A stretch of 11,238 bases of DNA from Aquificota bacterium (lineage in GTDB: Bacteria; Thermosulfidibacterota; Thermosulfidibacteria; Thermosulfidibacterales; B14-G1): NCBI GenBank assembly GCA_003648675.1, contig QMPS01000008.1:1-11238 (forward strand), in the 5' to 3' direction. The notes under the pieces were generated by a model. That model was not told where the DNA came from. It saw nothing but the letters and a program-made list of their open reading frames with translations, and made no database searches. This document shows positions 1 through 7,255 of the stretch, piece after piece. The translations under genes were made by a program, and so were the position numbers. Within the stretch, counting starts at the first letter, position 1. Each line of letters starts with the position of its first letter.

Positions 1-475
1 CCCAGTTACAGGCGCCAAAAATGAAAAGGGTGGCCAAATCCTCTTTCACGTCCTCCGGGACCAAACCCTCCATCTTTGCCTGGACTATGGCTTCCCTCAT
101 GAGAGAATTTAGCAAATCGCAGATGGCCTCCACCCTCTCCCTGTGCTGAGGAGTTAGTTCCTTCTTCTCGGTGAGGAAAATCCGGAAGGCGGGCCTGTCA
201 GTCACTACAAAAGAGAGGTAACAGCCTATGAAACGCTCTATCCGCTCCAATGGATGGGGACAGTCCTTCCTAATCTTCAAAAACTGAGCCTGGATTCTCT
301 CTCCCACGTGCAAAAATATGTGGTAGAGAAGCTCCTCCTTATTGGCCACATAATGATAAAGAGAGGCCTTCCTTATTCCCACCTCCTGAGCCAAGTCCTG
401 GAGGCTCGCCCCCCTATAGCCCTTCTCTGAAAAGAGCTTGGTAGCCGCACTGTATATGAGATCCAGCCGGTTCAT
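1..475 (-). CDS. TetR/AcrR-family transcriptional regulator (3' end off the window)
   Basis: 158 codons are visible from an ATG at 475-473, and the frame is still open at the left edge, so the C-terminus is missing. The N-terminal 50 residues are a typical TetR DNA-binding domain: a first helix (IYSAATKLFSEKGYRGASL), then the helix-turn-helix DLAQEVGIRKASLYHYVANK, followed by EELL. The core after residue 60 is all-helical, and the last visible residues (FIFGACNW) resemble the GalNW segment seen in acyl-CoA-responsive TetR proteins of the KstR2/FadR kind; that ligand link is inference. An AAGGGG ribosome-binding site lies 6 nt before the ATG. The gene diverges from an acyl-CoA synthetase gene 192 bp away. 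It therefore probably represses that gene and itself through the motifs in between. The family call is firm; the ligand is unknown. Confidence 0.93.
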   Translation of the reverse strand, partial: MNRLDLIYSAATKLFSEKGYRGASLQDLAQEVGIRKASLYHYVANKEELLYHIFLHVGERIQAQFLKIRKDCPHPLERIERFIGCYLSFVVTDRPAFRIFLTEKKELTPQHRERVEAICDLLNSLMREAIVQAKMEGLVPEDVKEDLATLFIFGACNW

Positions 476-485
476 GGTTTACCCC

Positions 486-511
486 TTAGTAAATGTAATG
501 TGGTTTGTCAA
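486..511 (-). promoter_or_regulatory. candidate promoter for the tetR gene
   Basis: On the minus strand a perfect TTGACA box is at 511-506, preceded by AATATT. The best -10 is poor: TACTAA at 491-486 with a short 14-bp spacer. The ATG of tetR follows about 10 nt later, leaving a very short leader. Only the -35-like box is convincing, so this is a weak call. Confidence 0.25.
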
Positions 512-531
512 ATATTATTTGTAGAAAAACG

Positions 532-545
532 ACCTATCGAAAGGT
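532..545. promoter_or_regulatory. candidate TetR operator, copy 1
   Basis: ACCTATCGAAAGGT is a near-perfect palindrome: 12 of 14 positions are symmetric around a central TCGA. Its first 13 bases recur with two changes at 646-658. It lies between the divergent tetR and acyl-CoA synthetase genes, upstream of the tetR -35-like box. Size, symmetry, duplication and location fit an operator for the adjacent TetR protein. Binding by that protein is inferred. Confidence 0.5.
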
Positions 546-568
546 AATATGACCAACTGCCCGTAAAA

Positions 569-579
569 TAAGTTACTTA
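569..579. promoter_or_regulatory. short palindrome TAAGTTACTTA in the divergent control region
   Basis: This is an 11-bp odd palindrome (TAAGT-T-ACTTA), symmetric at every position except the central base. It lies midway between the two candidate operators. It could be a further protein-binding site, but palindromes this short in AT-rich DNA also arise by chance. No second copy was noticed. Confidence 0.2.
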
Positions 580-610
580 GGCCACAATGCATCGGCAATA
601 CATTGGAATA

Positions 611-639
611 TTGACAAGCGATAAAAAATAGTTTATTCA
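611..639 (+). promoter_or_regulatory. candidate promoter for the acyl-CoA synthetase gene
   Basis: A perfect TTGACA is at 611-616. The possible -10 elements are weak: TTTATT at 632-637 (15-bp spacer, 4 of 6 consensus) or TATTCA at 634-639 (17-bp spacer, 3 of 6). Transcription would begin near 645, inside or just before the second operator-like motif, as expected for a repressed promoter. The upstream AATATT mirrors the one beside the TTGACA on the tetR side. Confidence 0.4.
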
Positions 640-645
640 ATAACT

Positions 646-659
646 ACCTTACGAAAGGG
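646..659. promoter_or_regulatory. candidate TetR operator, copy 2, overlapping the ribosome-binding site
   Basis: ACCTTACGAAAGGG matches copy 1 (532-544) at 11 of the first 13 positions and keeps 10 of 14 symmetric positions. It lies just downstream of the TTGACA promoter and runs into the AAAGGGAG Shine-Dalgarno sequence (654-661) of the next gene. A repressor bound here would block transcription initiation or early elongation. The repeat is seen directly; the function is inferred. Confidence 0.45.
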
Positions 660-667
660 AGATAAAC

Positions 668-2035
668 TTGGAGAAACTCTTTCATCCGGAGAAAGTGGCT
701 GTAATAGGAGTATCACCCTCCCCAGAGAACCTCGGCAGAAACATCGTGTGGAACCTCATCCGCTTCGGTTTCCAGGGAGAGGTGATCTGTTACGGAAGAA
801 GACCCGGACACATATACGGCCACCGCATCCACAATGAGCTCCAACACCTGCCACCAGACATAGACGTGGCCGTTATCCTCCTACCTGCCCCCAGGGTGAT
901 AGAGGTAGTGGAGGTTCTCTCCCGCAGAGGAACCCAGAGGTTCATCATAGAAACGGGTGGATTCTCCGAGCATGGGGAAGAAGGAGAGAGAATGGAAAAG
1001 GCTTTGAGGGAGCTGGCCCACAAGAGAAAACTCAGAATAGTAGGCCCCAACTGTATCGGCGTGACCGACAGGGCATCAGGACTGGTGACCTCTTTCATGC
1101 CTCTCGATCCTTCTAAAATCCACCATGGCTCTGTGGCTGTCATCGCCCAAAGTGGAGGAGTAGGACTGAGTTACGTGAATCTATTATGCGAAGAAGGTCT
1201 AGGGATCAGTAAATTTGTGAGCATGGGAAATAAACTGATCCTGAACGAGGCAGACTTCCTGCACCATCTGGAAAAGGACCCCAACACCCAGATGGTGCTT
1301 CTTTACCTGGAGGGTATCAGCAATGGCAGAGCCTTCTACCAAGCCCTGAAGGGAATAAGCAAACCCGTTGTAGTCCACAAAGCAAACGTCACAGAGGCCT
1401 CAGCCCAGATTGCCCGGTTCCACACAGCGGCCATGGCCACCAGAGAAGAGATCCTTACCGGAGCCATCGTCCAGGCAGGCAAGATTAGGGTGGTAAACAA
1501 CAACCAAGCCCTGGCAGCCGTCAAGGCCCTTCACCTCCCGCCTCTTAAGGGAAACAACTTAGCCATAGTATCACGCTCCGGAGGAGAGGCAGTACTAGCT
1601 GCAGATGCAGCAGGAAACATGGGCTTCCAGCTACCCCCCTATCCTCAACCTTTCTTGGACTTCGTCCAGAGCCTCTTTCGAGCAGGAGTGATCCGCCCCA
1701 CTAACCCCCTAGACCTAGGAGACCTATTTGACATTGTGAAGTACACAGAAATCATCGAAGAGATAGTCCGAGAAGAGATCTTCCACGGGGTGGTCTTCCT
1801 GATCCAGCTCTTTGACAGGGAATGGGAACTGGTGGAGTACATCATGAAAAGGACCAGGGAAATCTGCCAAACATACCAAAAGCCTATCTCTCTCTTTTTA
1901 GGGGGAGACCTTCAAAAAGTGATGGGAGCCAAAGCCCTGGGGATCTACCCCGTCTTCAACTCTCCCCACGAAGCAGTAGAGGCCATGGGATTCCTACTAA
2001 CACCTCCCCGTCTTCCCAAAACCCCCTGGAACTAG
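668..2035 (+). CDS. acyl-CoA synthetase (ADP-forming) alpha subunit, CoA-binding protein
   Basis: The 455-residue protein matches the alpha half of NDP-forming acyl-CoA synthetases (acetate-CoA ligase, ADP-forming; succinyl-CoA synthetase alpha superfamily). These enzymes interconvert an acyl-CoA, ADP and phosphate with the free acid, CoA and ATP. Residues 1-130 are a Rossmann CoA-binding domain (KVAVIGVSPSPENLGR; VGPNC at 126-130). Residues 150-285 are a ligase domain with AQSGGVGLS, NEADF and EGISNG, and the presumed phosphohistidine is His252 in RFHTAAMAT. A second flavodoxin-like domain follows (IVSRSGGEAVLAADAA; NPLDLGD at 346-352). No ATP-grasp domain is attached and no beta subunit is in view, so a partner must be encoded elsewhere. 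The start is TTG, chosen because AAAGGGAG lies 6 nt upstream. The gene is divergent from tetR and probably controlled by it. The acyl substrate cannot be told from sequence. Confidence 0.88.
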   Translation: MEKLFHPEKVAVIGVSPSPENLGRNIVWNLIRFGFQGEVICYGRRPGHIYGHRIHNELQHLPPDIDVAVILLPAPRVIEVVEVLSRRGTQRFIIETGGFSEHGEEGERMEKALRELAHKRKLRIVGPNCIGVTDRASGLVTSFMPLDPSKIHHGSVAVIAQSGGVGLSYVNLLCEEGLGISKFVSMGNKLILNEADFLHHLEKDPNTQMVLLYLEGISNGRAFYQALKGISKPVVVHKANVTEASAQIARFHTAAMATREEILTGAIVQAGKIRVVNNNQALAAVKALHLPPLKGNNLAIVSRSGGEAVLAADAAGNMGFQLPPYPQPFLDFVQSLFRAGVIRPTNPLDLGDLFDIVKYTEIIEEIVREEIFHGVVFLIQLFDREWELVEYIMKRTREICQTYQKPISLFLGGDLQKVMGAKALGIYPVFNSPHEAVEAMGFLLTPPRLPKTPWN

Positions 2036-2042
2036 GAAAAAT

Positions 2043-3023
2043 CTACAAAGCCCCCCCCTTCACCACCATGCCAGGCTTCAGGGGCATAGCCGAAGTCCAA
2101 AGATAGCATGTGGCAGCGCTCTCCGTCACCCTTAGCACCACCAGCTTCCCTACCACCTGATTTACACCCTCGGGGGAGTAAACGTTCAGCACCATGCCAG
2201 GCTTTAAACCATCCTTCTTGCCCAGACTCACGTAGAGGAAGTCCATAAGACCTCCCGCGTCTTTGTTCTCCTGGAGCCTCACAATGACGCCCTCTTTGCC
2301 TTCAGGACTAGCAGCCAAAGAGTAAATGGGAGGAGGCACTTGAAGGGGAACCAAAAGGTCATCCTTATGAACAGAGAAGGCCACCGTCTCTACCACACCC
2401 TGGGCCCTATCTTCACCCACCCTCTCAACCTCCACTATGCCCAGGTTGAGGATCTCCCAACCCAAAACCCTCTTAGTACCAGGGACCTTCACCTTGTCCC
2501 CATTCCTCACCACCATAAACTTCTCTCCCACCTTTGGAGGAGCAGCATTGGAATTCCAGAAGAGGGTGACCTGCTCTAACTGGTTGAAGATGGTCTTGTC
2601 AGCGTCATAGACACTAGTGCCCAAGGTGTAGGGAGAAGAAATGGGATGGGGAGATATATAACCAGCAAAGAGCACCAGCTCCCTGCTCAAAATTGGCTTT
2701 TTCTTTTTGACGATCTTCTTTTTCTCAGGCTTAGGAGTCTTCACAAGAGCCGCCATCTCCGAAGGATGGGGAATATAGAGCATCTCCCCTGGATAGATCC
2801 AGTGGGGATTGACCACCTCCTTCGCGTTGGTCTCCCACAGAATAGGCCAGTAGAGGGGATTACCGTAGAAGGATTGGGATATGGCCCACAGGGTATCCCC
2901 CTTCTTCACCACGTAATAAGCTCCCTTCTCCACCTTCTTCAGCTCCTTGGTCCATCCCGACCCAGCCACCAAGGAAAGGACCACTATCGCCACCACACCT
3001 ATCACATACCCTTTTACCCTCAT
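2043..3023 (-). CDS. exported LysM-domain protein
   Basis: The protein has 326 residues. Residues 1-25 form a signal peptide (MRVKG, then the hydrophobic stretch YVIGVVAIVVLSLVAGSG). A LysM peptidoglycan-binding domain follows at about 36-85, recognisable by YVVKKGDTLWAISQSFYGN and the closing WIYPGEMLYIP. Residues 95-111 are a lysine/proline-rich linker. The remaining 210 residues are mostly beta strand and resemble no domain I can name with confidence; near the end the motif LKPGMV occurs twice (273-278 and 315-320). It is probably a periplasmic protein bound to the cell wall. Its ATG overlaps the TGA of the upstream lipoprotein gene (ATGA), and the ribosome-binding site is a run of seven G. 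It is the last gene of the long minus-strand run. An 8-G run lies four codons before the stop. Confidence 0.85.
   Translation of the reverse strand: MRVKGYVIGVVAIVVLSLVAGSGWTKELKKVEKGAYYVVKKGDTLWAISQSFYGNPLYWPILWETNAKEVVNPHWIYPGEMLYIPHPSEMAALVKTPKPEKKKIVKKKKPILSRELVLFAGYISPHPISSPYTLGTSVYDADKTIFNQLEQVTLFWNSNAAPPKVGEKFMVVRNGDKVKVPGTKRVLGWEILNLGIVEVERVGEDRAQGVVETVAFSVHKDDLLVPLQVPPPIYSLAASPEGKEGVIVRLQENKDAGGLMDFLYVSLGKKDGLKPGMVLNVYSPEGVNQVVGKLVVLRVTESAATCYLWTSAMPLKPGMVVKGGAL
2064..2204. repeat. 15-bp direct repeat inside the LysM gene
   Basis: CACCATGCCAGGCTT occurs exactly at 2064-2078 and again at 2190-2204, 126 bp apart. On the coding strand each copy encodes the LKPGMV motif near the protein's C-terminus. 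The most likely explanation is two related structural repeats or a conserved turn, not a DNA-level element. Confidence 0.6.
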
Positions 3024-3655
3024 CTTCCCCCCCTTTTGAGAAGGGCCTCTGCCTCTTGTGTTCCCAGGGTGTAAGGAGACCCCTCCAATACCTCTTCTAT
3101 CTCTATCTCTCCTTCTTTTATCCTACCCTCCCCCACTAAAATCAACCCTATTTTTAACTTGGCTTGAGAGACCCTATCTCCATGTGGATAGGTCTCCACC
3201 AACTTTCCCAGCAAGGCCAGGGCCTTCTTCCGATCCCCCAGACGAAGGGCCTCCTGGGCCATATAGTAGAGGGCATCATCGGCCAGGGGATGGTGGGGGT
3301 AGCGCTCCACGAAGGCTTTGAAGGTATTTGAAGCCCTCGGATCTCTTTCCCTCATATCCAAATAGGCCTGACAGAAAAGGGCAGGAACCCAAGGTTTGGA
3401 GGGAAAAAGTACGTTTACAGCCTCTCCATAGGTGGCAGGTGGAGAAGGAAGGCTCTCTCCCTCAGACTCTTTCAGCTCCAACAGAGTCTGGAGCCAGGCA
3501 GCTTTGACCCTTTCCAGCTCCAGCTCCTCCTGCAGTAAGGCCAGCTTCTCCCGACACTCCCTCTGATCCCCCAACGAAGGAGTCCGGGGAAGGACACCTT
3601 GGGTGGCGCATCCCCAAAGAACCAAAGAAAGGAAGAGAAAAAGAGAAAGCCTCAG
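3020..3655 (-). CDS. lipoprotein with TPR-like C-terminal domain, probable CTG start
   Basis: From a CTG at 3655-3653 the product is 211 residues and begins [18 protein letters not shown], a lipoprotein signal peptide with the lipidated cysteine at 18 (Trp at -2 is unusual). Residues about 28-60 are a charged helix, possibly a short coiled coil. From about 95 onward there are TPR-like helical pairs ([47 protein letters not shown]), resembling the C-terminal part of CpoB/YbgF and BamD-type outer-membrane proteins. The only other in-frame start, TTG at 3625, would leave just five residues before the cysteine and destroy the signal peptide. A GGAGGTGA site lies 7 nt before the CTG, and the CTG overlaps the proS TGA (CTGA). 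The gene is followed by the LysM gene with an ATGA overlap, so the two envelope proteins may act together. The exact role is unknown. Confidence 0.82.
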   Translation of the reverse strand: MRLSLFLFLSLVLWGCATQGVLPRTPSLGDQRECREKLALLQEELELERVKAAWLQTLLELKESEGESLPSPPATYGEAVNVLFPSKPWVPALFCQAYLDMRERDPRASNTFKAFVERYPHHPLADDALYYMAQEALRLGDRKKALALLGKLVETYPHGDRVSQAKLKIGLILVGEGRIKEGEIEIEEVLEGSPYTLGTQEAEALLKRGGR

Positions 3656-5376
3656 GGCCTCACCTCCAGGAAGAGGGAGTCTCTGAGGGCCATTACCTCT
3701 TCTACCGCCCTCTCCAAAGGCACCTCCACGCTCTTCTCCTCACGGCGAAGTTTGAGTTCACAGACCCCCCTCTTGATGCCCCGTTCACCAAAGGTGAGCC
3801 TAATGGGAACCCCTATGAGGTCGGCGTCTTTGAATTTCACGCCAGCCCGTTCTTCCCTATCGTCAAGCAAAACCTCCACTCCCTTCTCCACCAAACCCTG
3901 GTAAACCTTCTCAGACGCCTCCCTTATATCCTGTCGGTTCGTATTGGTAGGCAGAAGGTAACACTCATAGGGTGCTATGGATATAGGCCAAATAATGCCG
4001 TCTTCATCGTGGTGCTGCTCAATAGCCGCTGCTGCTGTCCTGGTCACCCCTATACCGTAGCACCCCATAACGAAAGGCCTCTCCTGGCCCTGGGCATCCA
4101 AAAAGTAAGCTCTCATGGCTTCGCTGTACTTGGTGCCTAGCTTGAAGATGTGACCAACCTCAATCCCCCTGGAAAACTCCAGAGGCGCACCACACCTGGG
4201 ACAGGGATCCCCGGGCAGGGCCTTCACAATGTCCCCTACCACGTGGGGAAGGAAGTCTCGACCCCAGTTGGCGTTGACGTAGTGATAGTCCTCTTCGTTG
4301 GCACCCACCACCACGTTTTTCACCCCCTCCAGGAGCCTATCTGCCACCAACTTCACCCCTCCCAGGCCAATGGGACCAGCAAAGCCTACCGGAGCCCCCG
4401 TGAGTTCCTCCACATCACGAAAGGCTGCCAACTCCAGCTTCTCCAGGCCCAACAACCGGGCCACTTTGGTCTCATTCACCTCCCTGTCACCGGGGATAAG
4501 AAGGGCTATAAACCCCTTATCAGTATTATAAAGAAGGGTCTTCACCAGTTGGGAAGGAGAGACACCCAGGAACCCCGTCACCTCCTCCACCGTTTTCATG
4601 TCGGGGGTATAGACCTTCTCCAAGGACTTCTCCTTCTCGTCGCCTCTCCCTTTAGGAACCCGAAACTCCGCTTTCTCCAAATTGGCAGCGTAACCACACT
4701 GAGAACAGCCCACTATCACGTCTTCTCCCGTGTCAGCCCAGACCATGAACTCGTGGGAGACATCCCCACCTATGGCTCCAGTGTCAGCCTCCACCGCGGT
4801 GAACTTGCGGCCACAACGGTGAAAGATACGACTGTAGGCGTCGTACATATCCTCGTAACTCCTGTTGAGCCCCTCCTCGTCGGCATCAAAACTATAGGCG
4901 TCTTTCATGATAAACTCCCGGGCCCTCATGAGACCGAAACGGGGTCGAATCTCATCCCTAAACTTGATGTGAATCTGGTAGAGATTGACAGGGAGCTGAC
5001 GGTAAGACCTGAGCTCGTTTCTCACCAGATCGGTTATCACCTCCTCATGAGTAGGGCCCAGACAGAACTCCCTTTCCCCCCTATCTTCGAAGCGAAGAAG
5101 CTCTTTGCCGAATCGGTCCCACCGCCCCGTCTCTCTCCAAAGCTCAGCAGGCTGGACCACAGGAAGAAAGACTTCCAAGGCCCCTTTGGCGTTCATCTCC
5201 TGGCGGACAATCTCCTCCACTTTCCTCACCACTCGATATCCCAAAGGCAGGAAAGAGTAGATACCAGAGGCCAGCTTGCGAATCATTCCCGCCCGGAGCA
5301 TGAGCTGATGGCTGACGATCTCTGCCTCGGCAGGCTTCTCCCTCAAGGTGGGCATGTAGTATCTGGTGAGCCTCAT
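3652..5376 (-). CDS. proS: prolyl-tRNA synthetase, bacterial type
   Basis: The 574-residue protein charges tRNA-Pro with proline in the cytoplasm. It is the full-length bacterial form: the class II core carries motif 2 (residues about 135-165, [17 protein letters not shown]) and motif 3 ([14 protein letters not shown], 438-451). Between them, at about 240-385, lies the INS editing domain that hydrolyses Ala-tRNA-Pro, with the conserved lysine in QLVKTLLY (Lys279). The C-terminal anticodon-binding domain follows (about 465-574). Two Cys-x2-Cys pairs, GCSQCGYA at 223 and CPRCG at 392, bracket the insertion as in other members. I chose the ATG at 5376 over an upstream TTG at 5394 because it overlaps the preceding TGA (ATGA), sits about 7 nt after GGAGGAGG, and gives the usual N-terminus [11 protein letters not shown]. 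It is part of the long coupled gene run. Confidence 0.97.
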   Translation of the reverse strand: MRLTRYYMPTLREKPAEAEIVSHQLMLRAGMIRKLASGIYSFLPLGYRVVRKVEEIVRQEMNAKGALEVFLPVVQPAELWRETGRWDRFGKELLRFEDRGEREFCLGPTHEEVITDLVRNELRSYRQLPVNLYQIHIKFRDEIRPRFGLMRAREFIMKDAYSFDADEEGLNRSYEDMYDAYSRIFHRCGRKFTAVEADTGAIGGDVSHEFMVWADTGEDVIVGCSQCGYAANLEKAEFRVPKGRGDEKEKSLEKVYTPDMKTVEEVTGFLGVSPSQLVKTLLYNTDKGFIALLIPGDREVNETKVARLLGLEKLELAAFRDVEELTGAPVGFAGPIGLGGVKLVADRLLEGVKNVVVGANEEDYHYVNANWGRDFLPHVVGDIVKALPGDPCPRCGAPLEFSRGIEVGHIFKLGTKYSEAMRAYFLDAQGQERPFVMGCYGIGVTRTAAAAIEQHHDEDGIIWPISIAPYECYLLPTNTNRQDIREASEKVYQGLVEKGVEVLLDDREERAGVKFKDADLIGVPIRLTFGERGIKRGVCELKLRREEKSVEVPLERAVEEVMALRDSLFLEVRP

Positions 5377-5618
5377 AAACCCCCCTCCTCCCAATCCTCT
5401 CCCAAATCTTCATCTATATCCTCTACGGCGTAGATGGTGTCCAGGGTTCGGGAGAGCAATTCTCCCATATCTTTCAAAAGCCTGATATGATCCATCAGAG
5501 AGGAGAGATCCTCGGGAATTCCCTCCTTCAACATAGCTTTACAAGCTGAAACCACATGAATGAGAGACAACTCGGAGTAGAGACCCACTGTCTCTTTCAA
5601 GAGCTTCCTGTCCAACAT
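5373..5618 (-). CDS. small acidic protein of unknown function between mutL and proS
   Basis: 81 residues; I do not recognise the family. The first 65 residues look helical ([39 protein letters not shown]), with one cysteine at 26. The last 16 are strongly acidic ([13 protein letters not shown]). There is no signal peptide or membrane segment. It is very likely a real gene. Its ATG shares one base with the mutL stop (TGATG), an AAAAGGAGGA ribosome-binding site lies just upstream within mutL's last codons, and its own TGA overlaps the proS ATG (ATGA). The acidic tail could make it a nucleic-acid mimic or a partner of a basic protein, but that is speculation. Its position between a mismatch-repair gene and a synthetase gene does not decide its job. 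Confidence 0.8.
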   Translation of the reverse strand: MLDRKLLKETVGLYSELSLIHVVSACKAMLKEGIPEDLSSLMDHIRLLKDMGELLSRTLDTIYAVEDIDEDLGEDWEEGGL

Positions 5619-7255
5619 CAGATCCTCCTTTTAAAGAGTCGCTCCACATCTCCCTTGGAAAGCCTCACTGCCACGGGCCTCCCATGGGGACAGGTCAGGT
5701 CCAGCCCCCGAGACTCCAAAAAGGCCAGCAGCCTATCTATCTGGTCCACGCTCAGGGCATCGCCAGCCTTCACAGCCTCTCTACAAGCCAAGGAAGCTGC
5801 CCTGGCCACTAGCTCTTCCTCTCCCACAACCTCACCCTCCGCTGCCCAGGATTGGAAAAAGGCCACGGCATCCCCCTGAAACCACTGGGGCACCCCTTTT
5901 ATTTCACACAAGCCCTCCCCTTTCAATTGAAAGCGAAAGCCCATCCCTTCCAGCACCTCCCTGGTCCCCATCAACCTGGAAAGCTCCGTCTCCTCCATAG
6001 AAAACTCAAGAGGCACCAAGAGAAGTCTCACTTTTCCCTGTTTTTCCCAACCCTCCCTAATAGTGTCGTAGAGCATCCTCTCGTGTAGGGCATGCTTGTC
6101 CACCAACACCAGGTCCCCCTCCATCTCTACCAAGAAAAAGAGGCCAGCATACTCCCCTAGAAAACGCCATGAAGGAAGGGAAAAGGGCATTCTGACCTCC
6201 TCTACCCTTTCCATCCTCCCCTGGAAAGAAAGCCCAAGGTGAGAGGAATAAGAAGGGCTTTCTGCAGACCCCTTTGAAGAGGGTCCACCCAAGACCGCTG
6301 CCACTCCCCTCTTCACCAGAGAAGCCACCTCATAAGGGCGCCTAAATTTCACCTCCCTTTTAGAGGGATGAACGTTGACATCCACATCCTCTGGAGGGAT
6401 GCTAAGAAAGAGTCCACAAAAGGGATACTCCCCCTTCACCAAACGGGTTCGCATCCCCTCCATAAGGGCCCCGGCAAGGAGCCGATCTTTTACAGGACGG
6501 CCATTAACAAAGAAAAACTCCCCCCTAGCATCCCTCCTGGTAAAAGGGGGAGCAGCCAGCACCCCTTCCAGCCTCATGGAACCATCCTGAGCCTCAAGTG
6601 AGAGAATATCCTTCGGCTTCAGTCCCCAGAGGGCAGCCGCCCTCTCTTTCAGATCCCCGGGAAGCGCTTCCAGGAGCACTTCTCCCCTCTCCCTGAGAAG
6701 AAAACGGACTTTGGGATAGGCCAGTATATACTCTTTCATCACCTGGAGGATGTGGGACCGCTCTGTAACCGGAGACCTCAGAAAACGGCGGCGAGCCCTA
6801 AGGTTGAAGAAGAGGTCCCTCACCTCCACAGTAGTTCCCCTACTCCTAGGCTTTTTTGACACGGATTTTAAAACCCCACCTTCCACCTTGACCACAGTAC
6901 CCAGACCCCCAGGGCTGGTGAAGAGGGTGAAGCGGGAGACAGCAGCAATGGCGTGGAGAGCTTCACCCCTGAAACCCAAAGTGGTGATACAGGAGAGGTC
7001 CTGGATAGTGGCTATCTTGCTGGTGGAATACTCCTCTAAGGCAAGAAGGGCATCCTCTTCCTCCATGCCCTCCCCATCATCTACCACTCTGACAAGCCTC
7101 AGCCCCCCATCCTCCAACTCCACCTCCACTTGACAAGCCCCTGCATCCAGGCTGTTCTCCACCAGCTCCTTCACCACAGAAGCAGGCCTTTCCACCACCT
7201 CACCGGCGGCAATCTTACTCACCAGAGAAGGAGGAAGAGGCCTAACCCTACCCAC
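5618..7255 (-). CDS. mutL: DNA mismatch repair protein MutL
   Basis: 545 residues, somewhat short for MutL because of a compact linker (about 325-362). The N-terminal GHKL ATPase carries motif I around Glu30/Asn34 (KELVENSLDAGA), VVDDGEGM (57-64), TLGFRGEAL (92-100), and the conserved FFVNGRPVKD and DVNVHPSKREVKF segments of the following domain. The C-terminal dimerisation domain keeps an endonuclease-type motif at 386-397 (DKHALHERMLYD), ACR at 490-492 and CPHGRP at 522-527. This marks it as the nicking type found in bacteria without MutH. The canonical motif DQHA-x2-E-x4-E is altered at two places: Lys for Gln and a final Asp for Glu. MutL links MutS mismatch recognition to strand incision. 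Its start is GTG, 5 nt after GGAGGT, overlapping the glycosylase gene by 8 nt. No mutS is in the window. Confidence 0.96.
   Translation of the reverse strand: MGRVRPLPPSLVSKIAAGEVVERPASVVKELVENSLDAGACQVEVELEDGGLRLVRVVDDGEGMEEEDALLALEEYSTSKIATIQDLSCITTLGFRGEALHAIAAVSRFTLFTSPGGLGTVVKVEGGVLKSVSKKPRSRGTTVEVRDLFFNLRARRRFLRSPVTERSHILQVMKEYILAYPKVRFLLRERGEVLLEALPGDLKERAAALWGLKPKDILSLEAQDGSMRLEGVLAAPPFTRRDARGEFFFVNGRPVKDRLLAGALMEGMRTRLVKGEYPFCGLFLSIPPEDVDVNVHPSKREVKFRRPYEVASLVKRGVAAVLGGPSSKGSAESPSYSSHLGLSFQGRMERVEEVRMPFSLPSWRFLGEYAGLFFLVEMEGDLVLVDKHALHERMLYDTIREGWEKQGKVRLLLVPLEFSMEETELSRLMGTREVLEGMGFRFQLKGEGLCEIKGVPQWFQGDAVAFFQSWAAEGEVVGEEELVARAASLACREAVKAGDALSVDQIDRLLAFLESRGLDLTCPHGRPVAVRLSKGDVERLFKRRI

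Noticed and set aside
582..606. CCACAATG...CATTGG imperfect inverted repeat
   Set aside because: The arms are interrupted by an extra base, and the repeat has no second copy or clear position relative to a promoter, so it is not separable from chance.
2078..2094. GGCT...AGCC stem near the end of the LysM gene as a terminator
   Set aside because: The stem is only 4 bp, has a large loop and no T-run, and lies inside the coding region.
5376..5394. Longer proS start at TTG 5394
   Set aside because: It adds MGGGGF, encoded by the Shine-Dalgarno stretch itself. The ATG at 5376 has the right spacing, an ATGA overlap and the usual ProRS N-terminus.
4150..5433. 427-codon open frame on the plus strand
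   Set aside because: It lies wholly antisense to proS, whose protein is unmistakable. The translation is rich in His, Pro and Leu with no recognisable domain, as expected for the shadow of a gene with biased codons.
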